Origin: Blasia pusilla
Taxonomy: Eukaryota; Marchantiophyta; Marchantiopsida; Blasiales
DNA length: 64,000 nucleotides
Direction of reading: 5' to 3'
Assembly: GCA_050084515.1 (NCBI GenBank)
Contig: CM114271.1
Coordinates: 16,182,001 to 16,246,000, forward strand
Shown: in pieces, positions 19,892 to 29,047 of the stretch
How the letters are laid out: every line of letters begins with the position of its first letter
How positions within the stretch are numbered: position 1 is the stretch's first letter
Notes under the pieces: model-generated
What the model saw: only the letters and a program-made list of their open reading frames with translations
Told to the model about the DNA's origin: nothing
Databases searched by the model: none
Position numbers and translations under genes: made by a program

Positions 19892-21177
19892 GCATGCATT
19901 CTAATATACTTGTACATGTAATGATACTACATGATGTGATGAGCACTCATTTTTTTCCCCTTTGGACTACATCAATGTGTTCTTGAGGGATCCTAACACT
20001 TGGCACACCATTCACCAGATTAAATCTTCCTCGATGACATGGTAGTCTGGTTGTGATATGTTGCTCATGAGTCATGAAATGACAGAACTAGTGTGCAGTC
20101 AGCGTAAGTGGGAAATAAGTGTATTGTAGAATAAGTCTGGAGATTATGTAGAGAGTTGTATATCGCTAGTGTATGAAAAAAATCTTTTGGTTTGAAATAG
20201 AATTGAAAGTTGTGCAAATGTGAATGGTTTTGTAGCCTAAAATGAGAAATAGATTAGGTTAGGAATTCACGGAATTTTGAATTCAAGGAGTATTGAATTC
20301 ATTTGTAGGAGCTCCTTTGTGTAGGAGTTTTAGGAATAGTAGGAATTGGGGAGCTTGTGAAGTTACTTATATGTGTCCTTTAGCACGTGGATCTTGTCAA
20401 TGGTAAATAAGAGGTAGCTTAGTGAAGAGAAATGGAATTATAAGAGTTTTGATTGATGCATCAATGAGAGGTGCTATGTATTTCGACTTTCTTACAAAGT
20501 AGGGTGATATTAGAGGACATGTTAATCAAACAGAATGTTCTAACACGAGCATAATGGAGTATTACCGATACAAATATCTGAAAACAAAATTTGCACTAGA
20601 TGTTTTTAATTAGGAAAGAATGAAAAAAACCTTCTCTGCAGAGATAACATGGTTTTGCAAAATGGAATTTGCGTATTTGGTAAAATGATGTAATGTTTTT
20701 AGGAGTATCATCAAGTTTGGCATATAGCTGCAGTAGGCACTAAAGGAGTTCATGCTTGTAGGAGTTAAAATTTGGAAAAACAGAAAGAAGGTATTATTGC
20801 CTAATACATACAGAGATATTCTATATGTGGTACTAATATTTGCTTGGTGATCCCATTGACAGAAGACCGAGGCTGTAGCCAGTGCCTGCATATCACAAGG
20901 TACAACGGTTCAGATTGCTGAATTATAAATGCAAATTGAAAAAAGTAGAAGGAACGTGTGCATGTGGAAGAATAGAGCTTGGAAGAATGGAGGTAGAAAA
21001 GCAGGTACAATCTGAAAAATGGATGAATGCAGCATTGGTATAGGGCGAGTAGCATATTTGTAGAATGTACTAAGGAGGCCTACTCAAAGATGAATTAAAA
21101 AATTTGAATACATATAAGGTAGAAGAAAAAGAAGGGCACTTGAAGTATGAATAGTTATAGAACATTTTACTTGCAAA
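19892..21177. other. AT-rich stretch between two related small ORFs
   Basis: No gene or transposon domain recognised on either strand. GAATTC-centred short repeats occur near 20,260-20,300. Confidence 0.4.
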
Positions 21178-21393
21178 TCAGTTACGAAGCAAGGACTGAT
21201 TAATCCCTGACTGGAGCTTTAACTTCGGGTTGTGCTCAATGAGAGGGTTAACTTCAGCAATGAAGTCTTTGAAATGCCTTTGTGCTTCTTTCAAATTCTC
21301 CTTAAGATCTGAAACAATGTGCATATGGATGTCGTTCTCCTCGTAAAGCGCAGATAGCTCGTCGTTGAGGTTGTCTCTAATATCTTTATCCAA
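21178..21393 (-). CDS. Small coiled-coil-like ORF, possible exon or gene fragment
   Basis: Seventy-one codons starting MDKDIRDNLNDELSALYEEN and ending NPLIEHNPKLKLQSG..LLRN. The C-terminal portion aligns with the ORF at 19,682-19,891. The frame above it is interrupted by stops. It is strongly charged and looks like a coiled coil. It lies just outside the truncated 3' end of the gypsy element at about 21,716. Function unknown. Confidence 0.35.
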   Translation of the reverse strand: MDKDIRDNLNDELSALYEENDIHMHIVSDLKENLKEAQRHFKDFIAEVNPLIEHNPKLKLQSGINQSLLRN

Positions 21394-22030
21394 TCATGGG
21401 AGTTATCCAATTGTGCCATGACTCCCAATTACACGTGAAGAGGAATAGTGGGACGAAGTGAACCATGGTCTGTTCGTGATTGCACCTCTAGTTGATGCTA
21501 CGGTGGAACAATGCAAGGAGTTGGAACCGAGTAAGGTTGACATCTTGAAGGTTGCCTACTTCTCATCTGGAAGTACATAAGCCAACGAGAATGTAGGGTT
21601 AGACCAGCATGGACATCTCTATAACGAATTGGTGGAAGGTAGTGAACAGGAGAAGCAGTGGTAAAATTTGAAAATCAGAATCCATGTTGAAGCAATGAAT
21701 ATGAATTACGACAATTGTCGTGCCCATACACATCGCTACACAACATACATCGCTATCACCGAACACACACACAAACACGCACGATCCCATGCTAACTCAT
21801 GGCATCCAAACAACGAGACAAGAAGTACCAAAATATCTCCAATTGCCCCCCTAGCTGGTGGTTAGGTCCCTCTAACTCCAGAAAGCAATCTATTCCTACC
21901 TACCATGACATACATCTCTCGAACGCTAAGAGCAAGAAGGCCGGGTGCTCATGTGGCCCCATCGTTAGTCGCCTTCCTGTCATCCATGTCAGAGAAAAAG
22001 GTCGAGATCGAAACCTACCTAATATCTCCT

Positions 22031-22240
22031 CTATGTACATCTGGGACACATCCATTGTCCCCGAGGAACCCTAGTAGAGGTGGCGTCAGACATGCCATAT
22101 GCCAACCTCTCGAACAACCATCATAGACTAGCATCGTGGCCGCACCACGGGCAGAACCACACAACATACAACGCAAGCCTATAGGAACTACTGCTAAGCT
22201 CGGATCCACTGTACTATCAATGTTAGGAAGGTGACATGGT
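22031..22240 (-). pseudogene. C-terminal PHD finger of the gypsy polyprotein
   Basis: After the integrase tail (WKDHVRNCAPCHLPNID) the frame reads CMLCGSARGAATMLVYDGC, then GWHMACLTPPL. A one-base frame change near 22,055 gives PRGQWMCPRCT followed by a TAG stop at 22,031-22,033. This is a C4HC3 PHD pattern: C-x2-C, (C)DGC, GWHxxCL, and W-x-C-P-x-C. The third zinc ligand is Tyr here (YDGC instead of CDGC), so this copy could not fold normally. PHD fingers read histone H3 tails. By analogy with integrase chromodomains, it may direct integration (inference). The related fragment at 783 bp carries the first two cysteines. Confidence 0.8.
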
Positions 22241-22379
22241 GCACAATTACGCACATGGTCCTTCCATACCATACCATCGCGTCCCTCCACCAAGAGAACA
22301 CCGGATGGCAAAACGTCACGCACTCTCAGGATAGTGCGCCTTGCAGTCACATCCAACGTCGTCGGTGCCGTCTACTGTA

Positions 22380-23320
22380 AGTAGACATAATCTCCTTGAT
22401 GAAACCTCCGGATAGTTGGTCGATAACCACCACCCCGAATAGTCGCATACCTCAACGTATCCCGATGTTGCGCAATCGCAAAGTTCTCGAACGCCATGGG
22501 CATCACTCTGTGAAATAACTCAGCCCTCTGAGAACATGCTCACACCCATACATCTGGGTCATCAAGGTCCAGCACCTCACCAGCATCTCGACGAATGGCC
22601 GCAGGTAAATCTGGCTCTCGGCCATAAAGTAGCAAGTACGGTGAAAAAGACGCTAAGGATGCCTGCCTGCTGAATCTGTATCCCATCGCCAACCATGGCA
22701 ACTCGAGGTCCCAATCTCCTAGGTGACCTCTCTGCAAGCCATACTTGTGTAAACCCCTCTTCACCGTCTACACAACTCTCTCCGCTAATCCATCCGCCTT
22801 GGCATGATCTCGTGAAGTTGTGCGGTGCTCGATCAGTGCTTGATCACACAAGGCTTGGAACTCACCCCAAAACTCGGTACCCTGGTCTGTCAATACCTCA
22901 GCCGGTGCGCCATAATGACTCAGCACTCTGTCAAGGAAGGCATAAGCTACTCCCTCACTCGCTTTGTCAGGCAATGCAACCAACTCGATCCACTTCGAGA
23001 AGTGCTCGACCATCACCAACACATAACGACTGTGACGCTTTGTCAAAGGCAAAGGTCCTACAAAATCCAAACTCCATCTATACCCTAAGCTCATGATCGG
23101 TAATGGATGCAATTGTGGAGTCGGAGCATTGAACAATGCTCGGACCGGATCACACACCATGCACCTGGCAACAAACTGCTGAACGTCAGTGTGCATGCCT
23201 CGCCACCAATATCGAATCCGAGCAAGTCAGACGTCCGCTTCACCCCAAAGTGACCCAAATCCTTGTGGGCATGCTGCACTAGTCGTGCTCTCTGCGAAGG
23301 ATGCGGCACTACGCGTACTC
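22380..23320 (-). pseudogene. Integrase domain of the gypsy element
   Basis: The minus strand shows the zinc-binding part (HAHKDLGHFGVKRT ... CMVCDPVRA, an HHCC arrangement), then the catalytic core. Catalytic Asp lies in WSLDFVGPLP, the second in VLTDQGTEFWG, and Glu in HAKADGLAERVV. The C-terminal tail (GREPDLPAAIRRD, FHQGDYVYLQ) follows. Stops and a frame change break it, including one right after AERVV. It inserts the cDNA into the host genome. Confidence 0.9.
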
Positions 23321-23599
23321 TGCCATCCTCCTAAACCCTCAAAACATGTGTCCCCTCCCAACGGAACCGTCTGGCCCGCTGTAGGATCCAATCTCGCTCT
23401 CTAGCACCCATAGTGCTCGCAACGCTTCCAGTACGAAGGTACTCCAAGACTACTCCATCATCATGAATATCTTGGCCACCTGTCGTCTCCTCACTGGCCT
23501 CGGGATCCAAGGACTCTCCATTAGACCTTGCCATCGAAGTCTCCACACTCTGGCTCTCCATAGCCAACATGCCTAAATAGGCTGACGCGTGCCATCCTG

Positions 23600-24110
23600 G
23601 CACCGACTCCTCATCACTCTCTCCATGCCATCGAGCTCCAGTCGCATCTCGCTGACTCGGGCATGGGTTACGACTCAACCCATCTGCATCCCGGTTGAGC
23701 GTCCCAGGTCTATGTACCACGTGAAAATCATACTCCTACAACAACAGAGCCCATCTCACAAGCTTCCTTGTAAGCTTTTCGGACTCCATCAACCACTTCA
23801 GTGGTTGATGATCAATGATGATGGTAAAGGGGTTGCCGAATAAGTAACACATGAAATGCGCGACTGCCCACACCGCAGCCAAGCACTCACCCTCATACGA
23901 GCTGTATTTTGCCTTTGTTGCGTTGTTCCAGCGGCTAGCGTAAGCCACCATGAACTCTCTACCCTCATCATCATGCAGGGTGAGCACCGCTCCAAGCCCC
24001 AACATGCTCCAATCTGTGTGCAACTGGAAAGGACGCCCCCTGATCGGTCTCCTCAAGATAGGCGCAGACGTTAACTTGTCCTTGAGCAACTGAAATGCTC
24101 ACTCCTGCTC
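23600..24110 (-). pseudogene. RNase H domain of the gypsy element
   Basis: The minus strand reads FQLHTDWSMLGLGAVL, EFMVAYASR, YSSYEGECLAAVWAV, FTIIIDHQPLKWLM and VVHRPGTLNRDADGLSR. These are the active-site and substrate-binding blocks of Ty3/gypsy RNase H (Asp in HTDWS, Glu in YEGE, Asp in IDHQPL, and the terminal N-x-D-A-D). A stop separates the WALLL and EYDFHVVHRPG parts. Confidence 0.9.
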
Positions 24111-24114
24111 ATCC

Positions 24115-25070
24115 CCCCAGTGCCACTCGTGATCCACCTTGGTCAGCAAGGTCAGTGGCTTCGCAATTGGACTGAATCCCTTGACGTATCGTCGATAGAA
24201 GTTCGCCAATCCCATGAATGCGCAAACACGGCTCACATCTGTAGGGCGTGGAATGGGTGAGATACCCTCTACCTTCGTTTGTTGAACACCAAGGCCCCCT
24301 GGGTATATCGTATGACCCAAGTACTCAATCTGGTCGTAGAAGAACTTGCACTTGCCTGGATGTAGCTTCAGCCCATGTAATTGCAATCATCAAAATACCT
24401 CCTCTAGTTGTCGCTCATGCTCCTCAACCGTGGTGCTAAAGACTACGATGTCATCAATATAACACCTAGAAAAATCCAGACCAACCAAGATCCTATCCAT
24501 GACCCTCTGAAACTCAGCCGGGGCATTCTTTAACCAAATGGTAAGAACCGCCACCGGTACAAAAAATCCTTCCCGTGAGGATCGATGCCCCAAAATGCCA
24601 TCTTGTGCCTGTCCTCCAATCTGATATGCAGCTGATGGTATCCGGCTCGCAAATCCAAAGACCTTTGCGTGACCAATCGCATCAAAGATCTCCTCAGGGG
24701 TGGGCATGGTATACCTATCGGACTTCGTCTGCCGATTGATAGGTCGGTAATCCCCACACATCCGCCTATCCGTCCAATTGCCATGCACATCCTTCTTGGC
24801 GGGCATGACAGTGGCAGATGCATACTCACCATGCACATCTCCACTAGTCCTTCTCTGACCAAGTCCTCGCTCCTACTCTCAATCAGAGCCCTCTCCATAT
24901 CACTGTACCTGTAGGGTCGTCAAAAGATCGGCGTATTACTCGACTACTCAATGCGGATCCTCGGTCCCTTCAGCGTACCCAAATCCTCCATGCTAAACTC
25001 AAAGCAGCTCCTATAACTCCTGAGGAAGTGATGTATTCGGCGCCGCTCTCCTCCTGTCAACTTAGGGCCC
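24115..25070 (-). pseudogene. Reverse transcriptase domain of the gypsy element
   Basis: Minus-strand blocks in order: FSMEDLGTLKGP (entry to RT), SATVMPAKKDVHGNW, RRMCGDYRPINRQTKSDRY, DLRAGYHQL, MAFWGIDPHGKDFLY, FLPFG..NAPAEFQRVMDRIL, and RCYIDDIVVFS with the catalytic YIDD box at 24,450-24,461. KLHPGKCKFF and ANFYRRYVKGFSPIAKPLT follow. Blocks lie in two or three frames, so this copy is dead. The order and spelling are typical of Ty3/gypsy elements of non-seed plants. Confidence 0.93.
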
Positions 25071-25419
25071 ATATCTGGCTCCCAAGTCTCCATCGTGACT
25101 ACGGTAGGACTCTCCGGCGTGGATATCGGTGGTTGCTATGGTGCAACCCCGTCTCTAAGAACAACACTCGGCCGCTCTCCTGCAGCCAATTGCAAACTCT
25201 GATCTCCTCCACGTGCAGTGCCCGAAACCACGCTCGATGTTGTGGCTATCATCTCCTTGCGTACCTGCAAAACATCCCAAGAAGTCCAAGGATGTCTCTC
25301 CTGATCTCCTCAGGTCTTGCCCCCAGCCATTGCCTCCACCATCTCGGTAGGCATGGGGCTCACCAACGCAATCGTTGTGATCTGTCGCGATCTCATACGA
25401 CGTTGTTCAGCCACTCCCA

Positions 25420-26390
25420 AGTTGAGGCTCCATGTCAAGCAGTTCAGGTCCATCGCCTGACCCAAGACATGGCATCGTGATGCCTCTGACACTGATGGTA
25501 CTACCGTCACTCCTGTGGGAAATCCCATTGCTCGCTCCCTCTCGTCGGCGTTGGGCTCCACTAACCGCTGAACCTGGTCATCCCAAACCAAGCCAGGACC
25601 GGCCTCCTTGTATGCATAGGAAGGGGGAAAACTTACAAACGTGGGTAAGGTTGCCCGCGGCCTGCCTACCCTGTTGACCACAGTCCACTGTAGTCGATCA
25701 TCGTGCCTCACTGCCTGTGATCGATGACCTGGATCCAGAATGGAATCCACTAACAAATGGGAGGGGCTCCACTCTCGCATACGCCCTCCGTAACACCGCA
25801 TGGGGCACCAAGTTGGTCCACCATAGACACGGGCGATGGGCTCTAGAACCTACACTCGCCGCATCCAAGAACACTTCTAGGCCGATCCAGGCACGCACCT
25901 GATGAGCACTCGTCACCACCCGTGACCGGAAGTCTCCTAAGATCAGCACATTCTCCAGAATGTAGGCTGGAGAATGAGACTGGTGCTCCTACAACTGCCG
26001 TAAGACCCTCAACATCTCCCAAAACAACCTGGATCGAGTGTCAACCAACCCACTGCCTTGTCTAGCACTCGATTGGCCCTGACATGGCCAACCGGCAATG
26101 ACCAAATCAATGGTCCCTACCCGCTCTAAGTCCTACGCCCCCAACAACAAAATATCCCTCGGTAGGGAACTCTAATACCTCAGATCGCTGGACGCTTGCA
26201 TACAATAAGTCGGGAAAACGTAGGCGTAACTGTGCCACATGTCGTAGTGAGACACGCCTCGCAACATCATCACTCTCCACATACAGGTACTAGTGTACTC
26301 GCACTTCTGCCTGCAAAACAGCAGCTAACCCGGTGTTAATCCCTCCAAAGAGATCTAACACTCGAATACCCTCCTCCGGGGTACACCACA
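25420..26390 (-). pseudogene. Cytosine-C5 DNA methyltransferase domain inside the gypsy pol
   Basis: Between protease and RT the minus strand encodes all core motifs of a C5 DNA methyltransferase in canonical order. Motif I is VLDLFGGINTGLAAVL with a downstream YVESDDVA acidic block (about 26,290-26,372). Motif IV is LVIAGWPCQGQSS with the catalytic Cys (PCQ at 26,079-26,087), then DTRSRLFWEMLRVL. Motif VI is YILENV (ENV at 25,947-25,955). A GSRAHRP..WWTNLVP block corresponds to motif VIII. Motif IX is ERERAMGFPTG (about 25,520-25,550) and motif X is CHVLGQAMDLN. The order I to X excludes a DRM-type (circularly permuted) enzyme and fits DNMT3- or other unpermuted families. A stop after motif I, a frameshift near 26,150 and a stop before motif VI disable this copy. 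Confidence 0.88.
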
Positions 26391-26441
26391 CAATGGGTGT
26401 GGTATCCAAGGGTGTCATCGTAGCAATCCTTGCTACCTCGG

Positions 26442-26553
26442 GTTCCTCAGACCCGTCACGCTCCGGTGACGGGTCTGAGGAACTCCAAGGGCCTGACGGG
26501 TCTCACTGTTAGGTGATGGGCGCCTAAATGAGCTAAGGCACCCATCACCTAAC
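26442..26553. repeat. Two adjacent strong hairpins between protease and methyltransferase
   Basis: Hairpin 1: arms 26,442-26,459 (GTTCCTCAGACCCGTCAC) and 26,466-26,483 are perfect 18-bp complements with a 6-base loop. Hairpin 2: arms 26,508-26,525 and 26,536-26,553 (GTTAGGTGATGGG..) pair over 18 positions with one mismatch and a 10-base loop. Both would also form in the element RNA. A partial copy of the first stem (GACGGGTCT) lies between them at about 26,495. Confidence 0.85.
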
Positions 26554-26585
26554 TGCCATCCTGGTCTGTAGGACATTGACTCCTC

Positions 26586-26930
26586 CTAGTAATCCACGGA
26601 AAAACCCATCGGGTATAACACTACTCCACCAACCAAGACGTCGTAGGACTCTGCATCAATCACTATCGCCTTGGCGCGCACCACAGACTCATCTGTAGGA
26701 TGTCTCGGGCGAATTCTCACCACGACCTCTTGTCGAGTGATATATTGTGTGGTACTCGCTCCACCCAAGGATGTCTGTATCCGAAATGGACAACGCTCCA
26801 CATCGGCTCTCGTCAAGCCCAATCCTCTGAATGACGCTTTCCCCAACATCAGGGGTTGCGCTCGAATCCAACAAGATGCGCTGCGGACTAAAAGCTCTAT
26901 CTCCAGGACTCACCAACTGGAAGATCTCTC
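26586..26930 (-). pseudogene. Retropepsin (aspartic protease) domain of the gypsy element
   Basis: The minus strand reads RILLDSSATPDVGES, which is the active-site D-S-(S/G)-A motif of retropepsins. After a frameshift it reads SFRGLGLTRADVER, EVVVRIRPRHP and AIVIDAESYDVLVGGVVLYPMGF, which is the strand-turn-Gly block that closes the protease of related plant gypsy elements. Gly is replaced by Ser in the active-site triad, a common variant in decayed copies. Confidence 0.75.
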
Positions 26931-27799
26931 GTCAGTTATCCAGCAACACAATACCAGGAGAAGCCATGGCACGCTCTATCGCGGGTCTAGAGGGCATCTC
27001 CGCCATTCTAGCATCCGCAACCTGCCATGAATCTGACGTGGATGGTCCGAGCATCCGCTCCAAGGGCAGGTCCATCACCTCCTCTGCAATCACCTCTGAA
27101 CGTGATGCAGGAACTCCAACTCCGCACTCACATAGCGACGCGGCCAGCCGAAAAGCCTCGTCGGGCGTACCCCCCAACGTCATAACATCGGAAGCAGAAA
27201 ATAAAGGAGTGCGGTACACAATGGTGGCCGCCCCCAACAATGTGCTCGACACATGCCCCTCCTGAGCATCAACAATAGGAGTCATTGCACTCGCTTCTCC
27301 CATTGCCCTCCGTGCTTGCACACCAAAAACATCACCAACTCTCAAGGAACTTTGATGAGGACCCATCGATGGGGTCCTCATCGCTTCGGACAACGTGAAA
27401 GACTGAGGAAGCCTAGTCTGTTTTTAGGCTTTCCCTCGTTGTGGATCCAACTGTGCGGCTGCTCCACGCGTCACAACCGCAACGGCCTCCATGTGGGCAA
27501 CCAGGATCCTCCAGATCTCTAGCTGCTCCATATGATGTCGATGCCATGGATCCGGCATCGGGTAACCTCAATGCCATAGCGGCAATCTGCTCCTGTAGCT
27601 ATTGTATCTGAGTAGCCATCCCAGCCTCACGTCCAACGTCTCCCTCGGCGCGTCTAGGTGGTGGTATTCTACCTACTCCACGTGCAGCTCCATCACCCTG
27701 TCGGGCAACTCCAGCTCCTCATCCCCCAACGGGACCACCTGGTGCACGATCTCTAGGCCCACCCGGACCGGCTACTTGCTCTGGTGCCCTCTCTGGCCC

Positions 27800-29004
27800 T
27801 CACTCCGAACGTAACTCAGGATGTAAACTGAAACACCTGGCGCGTGTATGACCATACCTCTGACAATAGTCACACTGATAACCTCCTGGTGCAACACCAT
27901 CTCCTCCTCCATGCTGAGGCATACGTCCATGACCCTGACGAGTGCAATGGCATTGATGATGGGCTCCACCACATGACCAACAAGTAATAGTAGGCGGCTG
28001 CTGTTGAGCCGCATATGAAGGCGCAGGTCTCTGTACCACTTGCTCCCAGTATCCTCCTTGAGCTCGTGGTGCCACAGTTGACCTATCTCGGAGTCCACGT
28101 TGTTGCACAGGTGGTGCAGCCAATCGCGACTGCTCTCACCCAAAACCCATGGTGGCTACGCTCTCCTCCGCCATGTTGCGCTCAATTTTCTCGGCGGTTC
28201 TAAAAACATCTCTCAACATAGGGGAGGTGTTCATAAGAAGCGCCCCCTCCCGCACCCGTGGCCGCAGGGTCAGGTCCAGCATCGCGTACCATGACTGGAT
28301 AGCCTGAGCCTCTGTCACCCCCTGAGTGACGTTGATCAACCGGTGCAAGCGAGTGTAAGCCTCACGTAAACTCTCACCCGGGCGCCTCTGGAAGTTGTGG
28401 ATGCTCCGCAAATTTTCCATCCGTACCCCTTGGTAGCTCGCCCTCAACTCAGCAAAGAACTCAACCACGGGGTTGAACCTGGGACGAACCCGACTAGACG
28501 GTGCAACTGCTCTAGTGCGAGTGACCCCTCCTAAAACATCACTAGTGGAAGAGCAAGTAGCCTCTCCTAACTCCTCCTCCTCCTCATCTGGGAACGGCTC
28601 CATCCATGACACATAGTGTGGGTCGTAGGAGAGTAGCCATGCCTCAATCTCTTGGGCATATCTGTGGGAAAACTCATGGTAATTGTCCATTGGTGCCCCC
28701 TCTAAATGCTGGAACATAGCGTTCCATGCTATAAACGGGTTGAACTCTCTAGAATTCCTGGCCCGATGGGAGTCGCACCAACTCCTAAACTTGCTATGAA
28801 ATCATGCAACTCAATCGTACCTACTGCACCTGAAAACCTACGCTGTCCTCTACCCCGGTCGTCCATCTCGTACGCCCAACTGGTAGGACCACTCACAATG
28901 TGTGGCGATGTGCTTACAAATTCCTCTACACCCTCCCCCTTCTCTGACAATGACACAGAAGGAGGTCGAGGTGGTCCTTGAAGTGAAGACCCTCGGAACC
29001 TCAC
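27800..29004 (-). pseudogene. Gag of the gypsy element with zinc knuckles
   Basis: A start at 29,004 gives MRFRGSSLQGPP, about 40 bases below the LTR. The capsid-like retrotransposon gag block follows (FFAELRASYQGVRMENL, RRPGESLREAYTRLHRLINV, RVREGALLM). A TGA at 28,136-28,138 interrupts the frame, which then reads on to CWSCGGAHHQCHC and CDYCQRYGHTRARC. The latter is a perfect C-x2-C-x4-H-x4-C knuckle. A frame change near 28,735 separates the N-terminal part. The stretch from 27,790 to 26,932 continues in open frames (a linker before protease) without recognised motifs. Confidence 0.88.
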
Positions 29005-29026
29005 GCCACTCCGCGTAAAACCTCTA

Positions 29027-29047
29027 GAGCTACTCTCGGGTTCACCA
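29027..29047 (-). other. Candidate primer-binding site
   Basis: Just inside the LTR end the minus strand reads TGGTGAACCCGAGAG. Primer-binding sites begin with TGG because tRNAs end in CCA, and the place is right, between LTR and gag. It is not the initiator-Met type (TGGTATCAGAGC) common in seed plants. I could not assign the tRNA. Confidence 0.35.

Noticed and set aside
25420-26390. Methyltransferase motifs as a chance resemblance or a nested host gene
   Set aside because: Six motifs in the right order, spacing and strand between protease and RT are too many for chance. No introns or separate promoter suggest a nested gene, though decay prevents full certainty.
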